Source: Vicingus serpentipes
GTDB taxonomy: Bacteria > Bacteroidota > Bacteroidia > Flavobacteriales_E > Vicingaceae
Assembly: GCF_007993035.1 (NCBI RefSeq)
Contig: NZ_VOOS01000002.1
Coordinates: 62,001-126,000, forward strand
Direction: 5' to 3'
Length of the DNA stretch: 64,000 nt
Part shown: positions 1 through 9,537 of the stretch, one piece after another
How the letters are laid out: each line of letters starts with the position of its first letter
Numbering within the stretch: position 1 is the first letter of the stretch
The notes under the pieces: generated by a model
Told to the model about the DNA's origin: nothing
Database searches by the model: none
The model's input: only the letters and a program-made list of their open reading frames with translations
Program-made: the position numbers and the translations under genes

Positions 1-839
1 GATACATCGCTACCCCAAGCAATAGAATATCCATTCATAATTGCATCATTCATAATTTGTTCCATTTCATCCATAGGTACATTATAAATTGTACCAAAAC
101 CCCAGTTGTCAGGAACTTCTAATACAAAAGTTTCATAAAATGGGTGATGTGTAAATGAACCAATAGCAACGTAATCATCCATATTTAATCCTAAACTTTC
201 GGCATAAGATTTAGGGGTATACTTTTTACCATTAAATTCAAATTCTTCAGGAATCTTACCTAAATAAGCGTCTAATATTCCTTCAATGGCAGTTTGCCAT
301 GATGTAGTTAATTTTCTTTGAGGATTCTTTACAATTTGATCAACTGTTGCTTTAAGGATTGCATCCATTTCAGCATGGTTATGTTTGTCTTCACCATAGT
401 TTAATCCTTTATAAATTTCTTCTGGTACAATTCCATATTTTTTAATAATGTGTGGAATATCATGAAATGCTCCACCTGCAGCGAAATTAAAATTACCATG
501 CATTCTTACATAAGTAATTGCTTTTTCTAAGTATGCGTTTCTTGCAATAAACATTTCAGAAAGTGAAACAGGTTTTTTTCCTGTTCTAATTAATTCTGAC
601 TCTAAAAATGATAATGATGAAAATGACCAACAAGTACCAGTTCTACCTTGACTTTGAACATCAAGTGATTCAATATCTTTTAAAACGGTAAAATAATAAT
701 GACCATCTTCTTTATTTTTAATGGTATCGTTTTGAATTTTATCTTCCGGTAAGGTGTGGTTTCCTTTGTCTTTATTTACTTGAGCTTGAAAAGTTCCAAT
801 AAATAAAAATGAAGCAAGTGTGAGTGTAATTATTTTCAT
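1..839 (-). CDS. pepC: C1B papain-like aminopeptidase (bleomycin hydrolase family), 3' end outside window
   Basis: Cysteine peptidase of the bleomycin hydrolase / aminopeptidase C family, cut by the left window edge so that only about 279 N-terminal residues are seen. Residues 1-20 form a signal peptide (MKIITLTLASFLF..., ending near FQAQ), so the enzyme is exported, unlike the cytosolic PepC of Firmicutes. The catalytic Cys is residue 70 in QGRTGTCWSF, the usual papain-fold motif. The visible part continues with the helical stretch LSEMFIARNAYLEKA and a Gly-rich AAGGAFHD segment typical of C1B enzymes. The catalytic His and Asn would lie beyond position 1. The ATG at 837-839 follows the stop of the next gene upstream (853) by only 13 nt, so co-transcription with the acetyltransferase-like gene is likely. 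Confidence 0.88.
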   Translation of the reverse strand, partial: MKIITLTLASFLFIGTFQAQVNKDKGNHTLPEDKIQNDTIKNKEDGHYYFTVLKDIESLDVQSQGRTGTCWSFSSLSFLESELIRTGKKPVSLSEMFIARNAYLEKAITYVRMHGNFNFAAGGAFHDIPHIIKKYGIVPEEIYKGLNYGEDKHNHAEMDAILKATVDQIVKNPQRKLTTSWQTAIEGILDAYLGKIPEEFEFNGKKYTPKSYAESLGLNMDDYVAIGSFTHHPFYETFVLEVPDNWGFGTIYNVPMDEMEQIMNDAIMNGYSIAWGSDV

Positions 840-852
840 ATGAATAAATTAA

Positions 853-1971
853 TTATAGTGATTTCTTCCAGCATCTTTTTCTTTTGTGCTGAATGTTTTC
901 ATAGTTTTTCCAGTTTTGAATTACTTTTTGATTTGTTTCAAAAATACCAGTTGTTTCCATTTCTGTTACACCGTATTTTTCCATTACTTCATGTAACTCA
1001 TAAAATAAAACTGCTGTTACGCCTTTTGCTTGGTATTTAGGTAAAATACCTGTAAGCATTAAGTCTATTACTTTAGGTTTTTTTAATGCTTTATTTAAAT
1101 GATACCATCCAAAAGGGAATAAGCTTCCATTTGCTTTTTGTAAACCTTCAGAAAGGCTAGGTAAACCAATGATAAAAGCGATTAAATTATCCTCTTCATC
1201 AAATACTAATTTAACGAATTCAGGATTAAGTAGCATTAAATATCTTTTTACATAGTAGTCAATCATTTCTTTGTCTAATTGAACAACACTATGTAAATCT
1301 TTGAAAGCTTCGTTTAAAATTTCAAATAATTGAACTGCGTATTCTTGTAATTCAGAATTCTTTGTAAAACTTTTAACAGTAAGATTGCTTCTTTTCTTTA
1401 CAATTTCAGCACCTCTTTTTGCTTTTTCAGGCATCCCTTCTAAAAACAAACGAAATTCTATCCAGTCAATTTCTTTTTCGTAACCTAATCTTACTAAATG
1501 TTCTTGGTAATAGGGTAGGTGATATTCAGAAGCGGCAGAAGGTAAATGATCAAATCCTTCAACTAACATTCCTTGATGATCAAGGTTTGTGAATCCTAAA
1601 GGACCTTGAACTTCGGTCATTCCTTGGTCTTTTAGCCATTTTTCAGCTGTAGTAAATAATTTATCTACGACTTCTTTATCATTAATAAATTCAGCTCTAG
1701 AAAACCGACCAACCTTTGTGTTCGTTTTTTCGTTGTATTTATCATTGATTATCCCTCCAATTCTTCCAACGCATTTACCATCTTTATAGGCATTCCAAAA
1801 TTTTGCGTTACAAAATCTAAAAGCTGGATTATGCTCTGCTTTTAAAGCTTTTATTTCGTCTTTTTTAATAGGAGGTACCCAAAACTTGTTGTTTTTGTAA
1901 ATTGTAAACTGAACATTTACAAAGTCTTTGTAATCTTTTTCAGTTTTAACTTCTCTAACTTCAATCGCCAT
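853..1971 (-). CDS. GNAT-like acetyltransferase family protein (372 aa)
   Basis: Large protein with a GNAT-type fold, common in Bacteroidota and usually annotated only as N-acetyltransferase or hypothetical. The first 100 residues hold the family-typical VPPIKKDE and NPAFRFCNAKFW stretches followed by GRIGGIINDKYN, which resembles the GNAT core strand. Residues about 120-150 read VQGPLGFTNLDHQGMLVEGF. A second GNAT-like half ends in TGIFETNQKVIQNWKNYE with a basic tail RKRCW. No substrate can be named. Its own promoter box (TAAATTTG, minus strand, 1992-1999) lies 20 nt before the ATG, and the pepC-like gene follows 13 nt after the stop. Confidence 0.75.
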   Translation of the reverse strand: MAIEVREVKTEKDYKDFVNVQFTIYKNNKFWVPPIKKDEIKALKAEHNPAFRFCNAKFWNAYKDGKCVGRIGGIINDKYNEKTNTKVGRFSRAEFINDKEVVDKLFTTAEKWLKDQGMTEVQGPLGFTNLDHQGMLVEGFDHLPSAASEYHLPYYQEHLVRLGYEKEIDWIEFRLFLEGMPEKAKRGAEIVKKRSNLTVKSFTKNSELQEYAVQLFEILNEAFKDLHSVVQLDKEMIDYYVKRYLMLLNPEFVKLVFDEEDNLIAFIIGLPSLSEGLQKANGSLFPFGWYHLNKALKKPKVIDLMLTGILPKYQAKGVTAVLFYELHEVMEKYGVTEMETTGIFETNQKVIQNWKNYENIQHKRKRCWKKSL

Positions 1972-1991
1972 TATAATAAAAAATATAGAAT

Positions 1992-1999
1992 CAAATTTA
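1992..1999 (-). promoter_or_regulatory. -7 promoter box (TAAATTTG) for the GNAT-like gene
   Basis: Exact match on the minus strand to the Bacteroidota -7 consensus TAnnTTTG, 20 nt upstream of the ATG at 1971 and just after the stop of the DUF6438 gene. No clear -33 TTG is visible. Confidence 0.5.
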
Positions 2000-2004
2000 G
2001 GGCT

Positions 2005-2472
2005 TTATTTTTCAACTTTAGTTAAAGATGAATTTAAAACCAATTCATGAATTAGCGTTTCTAATTCTTTTAGTTCTTTTGGGCCACCAACTCTATCGAG
2101 TATAGATTTTGTTTTACCATCCATATTCACATCAATAATACATGATGGAAAATCAGTAACATTACTGTCGTATTTATCATCTAATTCAAAAAAGTTAATT
2201 GAATTAATTTTTTCTTTAATGCTATTAATATCTTCTTGGCTAATTGTTCCGTTGTGTTCTCCAATATAATCTACAAAAGATTTTCCATTAAAAACAACAT
2301 TTCCATTATCATAAATATCAACCATGTAAGCTGGACATTTTCCATAGCATGGAGTTCTTTTCATTGATACAAACGGATTATCAATTTTATCTTCGGTAAT
2401 CACTTTTGTTTTTTCAGTTTGTTTGCAAGCAAATAAATTAATTGCTAGGGTAAGAATAAGTAATAGTCTCAT
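2005..2472 (-). CDS. DUF6438 lipoprotein (155 aa)
   Basis: Small predicted lipoprotein: hydrophobic start MRLLLILTLAINLFAC with a lipobox-like LFAC, acylated Cys at residue 16. The mature part has the DUF6438 signature of Bacteroidota: MKRTPCYGKCPAYMVDIYDNG (here split by Cys 42 and Cys 46, roughly), then an open turn VVFNGKSFVDYIG. Function unknown; the paired Cys in PCYGKCP could form a disulfide or bind metal. It lies 5 nt after yidC on the same strand (yidC stop at 2478), so it may be transcribed with pyrG-yidC. Confidence 0.72.
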   Translation of the reverse strand: MRLLLILTLAINLFACKQTEKTKVITEDKIDNPFVSMKRTPCYGKCPAYMVDIYDNGNVVFNGKSFVDYIGEHNGTISQEDINSIKEKINSINFFELDDKYDSNVTDFPSCIIDVNMDGKTKSILDRVGGPKELKELETLIHELVLNSSLTKVEK

Positions 2473-2477
2473 AATCT

Positions 2478-4412
2478 TTATTTTTTCTTTTTTCTTTCTT
2501 GCAATTGTTGTGCCTCTTTCATTTTTGCTTCAAGTTTAGCTGCAAAACCTGATTTCTTTTTAGGTTTTACTTTGTTAGATTGAAGTTTTGCTAATATTTT
2601 ATCTTCATCAACGATCCATTTTCGAATAACCCATTGTTGAAGAATAGTAATAATATTTGCTATTAAGTAATAAAAACTTAAACCTGCGGCATAACTATTA
2701 AAGAAAAATAGCATCATTATTGGCATTAAATAAGTCATCATTTTCATTTGACCTGCCATTGGGCCTTCCATAGCTCCAGCTGTCATCTGACTATTAGCCT
2801 TAGTATAGAATATCATAGATATTGCCATTAATAAAGTAAATAAACTTACATGGTCTCCATACATTGGAATGCTAAAAGGTAATTCATAAATAGAATCATA
2901 TGTAGATAAATCTTCTGCCCATAAAAAGCTTTTTTGACGCATATCAAAAGTAGCAGGGAAAAATCGGAATAATGCAAAAAGAATAGGCATTTGAATTAAC
3001 ATTGGAATACATCCTGCTAATGGATTAACGCCTGTTTGCCTGTATAAACTCATTGTAGCTTGTTGAAGCTTCATTTTGTCTGTTATCTTCTCCTTTAGTG
3101 CGTCAATTTCAGGTTTTAACACCCTCATTTTTGCACTACTTAAATAAGTTTTCCATGTAATAGGAAAAAGAAGAAGTTTAATTGTAAAAGTCAATAAAAG
3201 TATCACCAATCCAATTTGTAATCCAAATGAATTAAAGAACAAGAATACGTTACGTATTATGTATTTATTAACTTGTTTAATTACTGGCCAACCAAAATCT
3301 ATAGAATTTTCAATTCCATAACCAACATCTTCTAAAATCTCATATTTATTTGGTCCAAAATAAAATTGCATGGCAAAACTTTCTTGAGAACCACCATTGA
3401 AAGGAATAGTTAAGTCTGTCCCCATGCCTTGAACATAATTTTCAGATTGACCTTCTTCGATTTCTATTGTTTTAATTTTTGCATCAGTTTTTAAGAACGG
3501 AGTTTCAGTTGCAATTAATGTAGTGTTAAAGTATTGTTGTTTAAACATTATCCAATCTACAGTAGCATCTAAATTTTGCTCTTCATATTTCATTGGATTG
3601 ATGTAATCCATATCACTATTATTATACTGGAAATAAATAGTACTTATGTTTTTTTGATTTGCAATAGTCTTTTCTTGACTTGGTGTAAACATACTCCAAT
3701 TCAAAAATAGATTAGAGTGAGGGGATAATATTTTATCAAATCCAACAGTATTTACATTAAAATCAACAACATAAGAATTACCTTTTAAAGTGTATAAGTA
3801 TTCAATATATTGGTTTTTTGAATTTCCATATAATTTAAATGATATACTTTTTTCATCAGTACCACTAATGTTAAACTCAGTTTCAGCTGTTTCAAAATAA
3901 AGGTCTTCAGTGTTTATTTGGCGAATACTGTTTCCTCCAGTTATTCCTGGGATAGTTAATTCAATATTAAAACGAGACGAATCTTCATTAAACAACATTA
4001 ATGGTAGAGAATCGTAAGTATGAAAATCTTTTAGTTCTACAGAACTAACACGTCCACCTTTATTAGCTATAGTAACTTTTATTTTTTCATTCTCAAATGT
4101 AAAGTTTTTACTTTCTCCCTTTAATGAGTTTGTAAAAGGACCATATTGAGTAAGTAAGGCAATTTCATGTAAGGAGTCTTTTTCTACAAATTGATTATCA
4201 ACAGAAAGAATTTCTTCAGATTGTTCTGCCGGAACTACAGCATTTTCAGTTGTATTTTCTTTTTCAACTTGTTCAGTTTGTTTCTTTTTAGCTAACTCTT
4301 TTGCTTTAAGTTCTTCTTCAGTTGGACTTGTTATATAGCTAAATATTAATAGTATAGCGCTAATTAGAACTAGTCCAATTATCGAATTTTTATCTAATCC
4401 TTTTTTACTCAT
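2478..4412 (-). CDS. yidC: Membrane protein insertase YidC
   Basis: Inner-membrane insertase and chaperone that works alone or with SecYEG. At 644 aa it has the long Gram-negative form: an N-terminal TM at about residues 11-28, a charged linker rich in E/K/Q, a large periplasmic beta domain (about 90-370), and the conserved insertase core from about residue 390. The core shows LLLFPITWKTYLSSAKMRVL, then the amphipathic coiled segment with EIDALKEKITDKMK, GVNPLAGCIPMLIQMPI and a later Met-rich MKMMTYLMPIMMLFF helix. The C-terminus is strongly basic (KKKSGFAAKLEAKMK...), which in this family contacts the ribosome. The ATG directly abuts the pyrG stop (4413), so it is the second gene of a pyrG-yidC operon, an order common in Flavobacteriales. 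Confidence 0.97.
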   Translation of the reverse strand: MSKKGLDKNSIIGLVLISAILLIFSYITSPTEEELKAKELAKKKQTEQVEKENTTENAVVPAEQSEEILSVDNQFVEKDSLHEIALLTQYGPFTNSLKGESKNFTFENEKIKVTIANKGGRVSSVELKDFHTYDSLPLMLFNEDSSRFNIELTIPGITGGNSIRQINTEDLYFETAETEFNISGTDEKSISFKLYGNSKNQYIEYLYTLKGNSYVVDFNVNTVGFDKILSPHSNLFLNWSMFTPSQEKTIANQKNISTIYFQYNNSDMDYINPMKYEEQNLDATVDWIMFKQQYFNTTLIATETPFLKTDAKIKTIEIEEGQSENYVQGMGTDLTIPFNGGSQESFAMQFYFGPNKYEILEDVGYGIENSIDFGWPVIKQVNKYIIRNVFLFFNSFGLQIGLVILLLTFTIKLLLFPITWKTYLSSAKMRVLKPEIDALKEKITDKMKLQQATMSLYRQTGVNPLAGCIPMLIQMPILFALFRFFPATFDMRQKSFLWAEDLSTYDSIYELPFSIPMYGDHVSLFTLLMAISMIFYTKANSQMTAGAMEGPMAGQMKMMTYLMPIMMLFFFNSYAAGLSFYYLIANIITILQQWVIRKWIVDEDKILAKLQSNKVKPKKKSGFAAKLEAKMKEAQQLQERKKKK

Positions 4413-6071
<1,659 letters not shown>

Positions 6072-6092
6072 TTATACTGAAAAATAAAGGTG

Positions 6093-6100
6093 CAAAGGTA
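6093..6100 (-). promoter_or_regulatory. -7 promoter box (TACCTTTG) of the pyrG-yidC operon
   Basis: Minus-strand TACCTTTG followed by CA, an exact TAnnTTTG match, 30 nt before the pyrG ATG. This predicts a leader of about 25 nt. No exact TTG is seen at the -33 position. Confidence 0.6.
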
Positions 6101-6179
6101 TAAATATTAGTAGTTCTGATAAGTATAAAAATGGTTTTTTTTAGAAAGATTTAAACATTGAAATTGTTAATCTTTTTAC

Positions 6180-7067
6180 TTATTTAAATTTATTTACAAA
6201 GTAAATTCCAATAAGGATGATGAAGATGCCAAAAATCTGAATAAAATGAATTGTTTCTCCATCAATAACACCCCAAAATATAGCGAAAATTGGTATTAAA
6301 TAAGTTACCGTTGATGCAAATACAGCTGTAGTATGTTTTACTAGTACGTTAAATAAAACTAGAGATAAGGCTGTTCCGAAAATTGAAAGTATAGATATAT
6401 AAAAAAGAGAATTATAGGCGAGTGGATCATTTACAGTTGTTGAGACAAAATTTGTAGTAAAAAGATAAATTACTAAGGGAGGACCAATAAATAAGAAAGC
6501 AAAAGAGGAAACAATAATTGCACTGACATCTTGTAGGTATTTTTTAATAGTGTTTACACTAATCGCGTAACATATAGTTGCTAAAACAACATAGGCGCCA
6601 TAACCAAACTCATCATTTTTAAAATTTAAGCCATTAGAGCTTAAAAGTGTAATAGCACCAATAAGACCAATAAAAACACCAATAAGTTTTATTTTGTTAG
6701 TAGCAATTTTAAAAACTACAACCCCCAATAAAATAGTAAATAACGGAACTAAGGAGTTTAGCATGCCAGCTAAAGAGCTAGAAATACCTGTTTCTGCTTT
6801 AGTGAATAAAAATGCAGGAATACCATTTCCAAATAAACCAACCAGAAAAAAATATTTTAAATCTTTTTTATTAACCTTTTTAAGGTTCTTAAATATTAAA
6901 GGAAGGAAACAAATAAATGAAATAACTAATCGTAAAGTTGCCACTTCATCATGAGAATATGCAATTAAACCTCGTTTCATTAAGATAAATGAACTACCCC
7001 AAATGAATGCCAAAAAAATTAACACTAGCCATTGTCCAAGAGGTTTGCTTAAATCGAATATTTTCAT
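6180..7067 (-). CDS. EamA/DMT family transporter
   Basis: Inner-membrane transporter of the drug/metabolite (EamA) superfamily with ten predicted TM helices in two repeats. The first repeat starts WLVLIFLAFIWGSSFILMKRG, the family's usual helix 1 with a WGSSF motif; the second includes ATICYAISVNTIKKYL. Substrate unknown. I start it at the ATG at 7067 (MKIFDLSKPLG) rather than an in-frame TTG at 7085, because the promoter box TACATTTG at 7083-7090 overlaps that TTG. It is transcribed divergently from the HMA genes. Confidence 0.85.
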   Translation of the reverse strand: MKIFDLSKPLGQWLVLIFLAFIWGSSFILMKRGLIAYSHDEVATLRLVISFICFLPLIFKNLKKVNKKDLKYFFLVGLFGNGIPAFLFTKAETGISSSLAGMLNSLVPLFTILLGVVVFKIATNKIKLIGVFIGLIGAITLLSSNGLNFKNDEFGYGAYVVLATICYAISVNTIKKYLQDVSAIIVSSFAFLFIGPPLVIYLFTTNFVSTTVNDPLAYNSLFYISILSIFGTALSLVLFNVLVKHTTAVFASTVTYLIPIFAIFWGVIDGETIHFIQIFGIFIILIGIYFVNKFK

Positions 7068-7068
7068 G

Positions 7069-7090
7069 GCGAATAATTCGCGCAAATGTA
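7069..7090 (-). promoter_or_regulatory. Promoter box (TACATTTG) plus 13-nt dyad before the EamA gene
   Basis: The minus-strand -7 box is at 7083-7090. Immediately downstream lies the perfect palindrome GCGAAT-A-ATTCGC (7069-7081), between the expected transcription start and the ATG at 7067. Such a dyad could be an operator or a small RNA hairpin. Confidence 0.45.
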
Positions 7091-7113
7091 ACTTAATTGA
7101 AAGTGATTTTTTG

Positions 7114-7121
7114 TATTTTTG
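7114..7121 (+). promoter_or_regulatory. -7 promoter box (TATTTTTG) for the HMA genes
   Basis: Exact TAnnTTTG match, with a TTG at 7097-7099 as a possible (somewhat close) -33 element. The start codon is at 7135, which gives a leader of only about 8 nt. It is divergent from the EamA promoter 24 nt away. Confidence 0.5.
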
Positions 7122-7134
7122 TATTTTAAAAGAT

Positions 7135-7338
7135 ATGAGAGTTGAATTAAAGATAGAAGGATTGAGTTGTGGGCATTGTGTTAATGCTGTTACTACAATT
7201 TTAAATGAAATGAAAGGTGTTGAAAACGCTATGGTTTCTCTTCCTGATTTAGCATTTGTTGAGTTTGATGAAAATGCGGTTTCTTTAGAAGAATTGAAAA
7301 AAGCAATAAACGATTCAGAAATTTATAAAGTATTATAA
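7135..7338 (+). CDS. Heavy-metal-associated (HMA) domain protein, copper chaperone-like (67 aa)
   Basis: Single HMA domain of the CopZ/Atx1 type. The metal-binding CxxC is at residues 12-15 in EGLSCGHCVNAV, and the ferredoxin-like beta-alpha-beta pattern follows (VENAMVSLPDLAFVEFDE). Proteins of this kind carry Cu(I), or another soft metal, in the cytosol. An upstream in-frame extension to 7003 is rejected because it overlaps the EamA gene and the promoter box; ATG 7135 is the start that fits the family. The next gene, a lipoprotein version of the same domain, begins 1 nt after the stop, so the two form an operon. Confidence 0.85.
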   Translation: MRVELKIEGLSCGHCVNAVTTILNEMKGVENAMVSLPDLAFVEFDENAVSLEELKKAINDSEIYKVL

Positions 7339-7339
7339 A

Positions 7340-7825
7340 ATGAAAAAGGTAATTAAAATAGCGAGTATTTCATTAATATTATCGCTTGCTGCATGCGGAA
7401 CTAGTTCTAATAATGATGAAGTTAGTGCTGAAGCATTAGAAGTATTGCAAGAAAATGTAGTAATTGCAGATTATAAAGTTGATGGAATGGTATGCGCAAT
7501 GGGATGTGCTAAAACTATTGAAGATGAAATTGGAGGGATGAATGGTGTTACGGTTAGTAATGTTGATTTTGAGTCAGGAAAAGCTCATTTTGAATTTGAC
7601 AAAACTCAAACTTCTGAAGCTGATATCAAAGCTAAAATTGCAACTTTAGCTGATGGACAATACATTGTTGGTGAATGGTCTGAAGAAGAGGTTAAAGAAA
7701 CTGAAGAGTCTGAAAATATAGAAGAGTCATCTGATGAAACGTCTGATTTAAGTGATAAAGTAGAAGTTTCTTTTTCAAATTTTGAGATACCTAATTTATT
7801 TACTTTATTAGTTAAAAGTTTATAA
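7340..7825 (+). CDS. HMA-domain lipoprotein with a CxxxC site (161 aa)
   Basis: Predicted lipoprotein (MKKVIKIASISLILSLAAC, acylated Cys at 19) carrying an HMA-like domain at about residues 42-115. The metal site reads GMVCAMGCAKTI: Cys 52 and Cys 56 are separated by three residues rather than the usual two. After the domain comes an acidic tail (EEVKETEESENIEESS) and a short hydrophobic end. It probably binds metal on the periplasmic side, paired with the cytosolic HMA protein encoded 1 nt upstream. A strong terminator follows. Confidence 0.75.
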   Translation: MKKVIKIASISLILSLAACGTSSNNDEVSAEALEVLQENVVIADYKVDGMVCAMGCAKTIEDEIGGMNGVTVSNVDFESGKAHFEFDKTQTSEADIKAKIATLADGQYIVGEWSEEEVKETEESENIEESSDETSDLSDKVEVSFSNFEIPNLFTLLVKSL

Positions 7826-7843
7826 TATGAGTTTAAAATAATT

Positions 7844-7873
7844 AAAAGCCTCGATTTTATCGAGGCTTTTTTT
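7844..7873 (+). terminator. Rho-independent terminator after the HMA operon
   Basis: Stem AAAAGCCTCGA / TCGAGGCTTTT with a 5-nt loop (TTTTA), followed by more T. It separates the HMA pair from ctaA. Confidence 0.88.
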
Positions 7874-7899
7874 GTAGGAAAAAATTAGAATTCAATTGT

Positions 7900-7907
7900 T
7901 AACTTTG
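7900..7907 (+). promoter_or_regulatory. -7 promoter box (TAACTTTG) for ctaA
   Basis: Exact TAnnTTTG match 16 nt before the ctaA ATG and downstream of a terminator, as expected for an independent transcript. Confidence 0.5.
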
Positions 7908-7923
7908 AATTTAAATATTTTAT

Positions 7924-8943
7924 ATGGAAGAGACTAAAAATAAGCCAGTAATAATCTGGTTGCTTTCAGGATGTTTATTAATCTTTTTGATGGTAATTGT
8001 TGGAGGGATTACGAGGCTTACTAACTCAGGTTTGTCAATGGTAGATTGGAAATTGATTATGGGGGTAATTCCGCCAATAGGAGATGAGGCATGGCAAAAA
8101 ACTTTTGAGCAATACCAGAAATTTCCAGAGTATCAAATGGTAAATTACCATTTTACATTATCTGAGTTTAAGTCTATTTTCTTTTGGGAATATTTTCATC
8201 GTTTATTAGGTAGGTTAATTGGCTTAGTATTTATTATTCCATTTTTGTACTTTTTATTAAAGAAGAAATTGTCTAAAAAATTAACATTACAATGCTTGAT
8301 AATTTTAGGAATGGGTGCGTTGCAAGGGGCAATAGGATGGTGGATGGTGAAAAGTGGTTTAGTAAAAGATCCTGATGTTAGTCATTTTAGGTTGGCAACT
8401 CATTTAATTACTGCATTTTTAACTTTTGCATATACATTTTGGGTAGCATTAAATCTTATTTATCCTAAAAACAGCTCTAATTATAAAGGATTAAGAAGGG
8501 TGATTTATTTGCTATTTGGGATTACCATTTTGCAAATTATTTATGGGGCTTTTGTTGCAGGTTTAAATGCAGGTTTCATTCTAAATACTTGGCCTAAAAT
8601 GGGTGGTGAATGGATTAGTGAATCTGTTTTTGCGATTAAACCAATATGGTTAAGCTTAATTGAGGGGCTGGCTGGAGTTCAATTTGTACATCGTTATTTA
8701 GCTTATTTTGTAGTTTCTATTGTTGCTTATCTATGGTTTAAAACCAGAAAAATGGAGGTATCGATTATCCAAAAACAAGGTGTAAATATTTTATTAATTG
8801 CAGTATTATTTCAGTTTGTATTGGGTGTTTTTACCTTGTTGTTTTCTGTTCCTATTTGGTTAGGAGTAACACACCAATTAGGTGCATTTTTATTGTTAAC
8901 AGCAGTAGTATTTGTAATGAATACTTTTAAGAAAAACTCTTAA
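7924..8943 (+). CDS. ctaA: Heme A synthase (COX15/CtaA, type 2)
   Basis: Integral membrane enzyme that oxidises the heme O methyl group to make heme A for cytochrome oxidase. It has eight predicted TM helices in 339 aa. The family signature is clear: VGGITRLTNSGLSMVDWK near the N-terminus, then four heme-ligand or conserved His motifs (FHRLLGRLIG, HFRLATHL, FVHRYLAYF, THQLGAFLLL). The long first periplasmic loop with EYQMVNYHFTLSEFK is typical of the alphaproteobacterial/mitochondrial type found in Bacteroidota. It has its own promoter box and converges on gldD with a 3-nt gap. Confidence 0.95.
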   Translation: MEETKNKPVIIWLLSGCLLIFLMVIVGGITRLTNSGLSMVDWKLIMGVIPPIGDEAWQKTFEQYQKFPEYQMVNYHFTLSEFKSIFFWEYFHRLLGRLIGLVFIIPFLYFLLKKKLSKKLTLQCLIILGMGALQGAIGWWMVKSGLVKDPDVSHFRLATHLITAFLTFAYTFWVALNLIYPKNSSNYKGLRRVIYLLFGITILQIIYGAFVAGLNAGFILNTWPKMGGEWISESVFAIKPIWLSLIEGLAGVQFVHRYLAYFVVSIVAYLWFKTRKMEVSIIQKQGVNILLIAVLFQFVLGVFTLLFSVPIWLGVTHQLGAFLLLTAVVFVMNTFKKNS

Positions 8944-8956
8944 GATTTAGTTTTTC
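8931..8956. terminator. Small stem-loop across the ctaA/gldD convergent stops
   Basis: GAAAAACT (8931-8938) pairs with AGTTTTTC (8949-8956). The loop contains the ctaA stop codon and the end of gldD. The arms are A-rich on one side and T-rich on the other, so it could act as a weak terminator in both directions. The stem is only 8 bp and AT-rich. Confidence 0.35.
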
Positions 8957-9537
8957 CATTCAAAAGTTTCAAATAAATGCTCAATATCTTGTTTAATAAA
9001 ATTTAATACAGGTTGTATTGAATCTTGGTTAGGAGCATTATTGAAATATAGAGATCCTCTTAAAAAATGATTTGTACTATCAGTTAAGTGAAATTGGTAT
9101 TCAGAAGCTGCATCACCTTTTATATCGTAAATTAACCCAAACATGTTTTTGTCAGGATTGTTAATTGTTTTTTGTTGAATATCTATTGCTTTTACAGTAT
9201 GTTTAAAAGCGAGTGTTCGAGAGTCTTCAAGAAAAATATTAAGATCATTATTTACTGGTTTATAACTCAAATAAATACTTGCGTTTAATGAAGTGAAATT
9301 TATATTAAACCAACATTTGTTGTTAGGGTTTCTAGGATCTTGCTCAATATTTGCATAATCTGGAACTTCAAAGATAAAAGGACAATCTTTTTCAATTTTA
9401 TGGTAGTTTTTTTCAGGTAAATCTATCCTAAAGTAGCCTTTTGGTTTTGGTGTATAATTTTCTTCATCACATGAAGTTAATAATAATGATGAAATTAAAA
9501 AAAAGCCTATAGTCTTTAAAGTAAGTTCTCTATTCAT
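8947..9537 (-). CDS. gldD: Gliding motility lipoprotein GldD
   Basis: Lipoprotein needed for gliding motility in Flavobacterium, associated with the type IX secretion machinery. Signal peptide [23 protein letters not shown] with acylated Cys at 23. The mature part has the conserved GldD start PKPKGYFRIDLPEK and the KCWFNINF stretch. The length (196 aa) is normal. The start overlaps the end of gldE by 8 nt, the usual gldE-gldD order of Flavobacteriia. Confidence 0.93.
   Translation of the reverse strand: MNRELTLKTIGFFLISSLLLTSCDEENYTPKPKGYFRIDLPEKNYHKIEKDCPFIFEVPDYANIEQDPRNPNNKCWFNINFTSLNASIYLSYKPVNNDLNIFLEDSRTLAFKHTVKAIDIQQKTINNPDKNMFGLIYDIKGDAASEYQFHLTDSTNHFLRGSLYFNNAPNQDSIQPVLNFIKQDIEHLFETFEWKN

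Noticed and set aside
7003-7134. 44-residue N-terminal extension of the first HMA protein
   Set aside because: It overlaps the divergent EamA gene and lies upstream of the -7 box at 7114; the HMA domain starts directly at the ATG at 7135.
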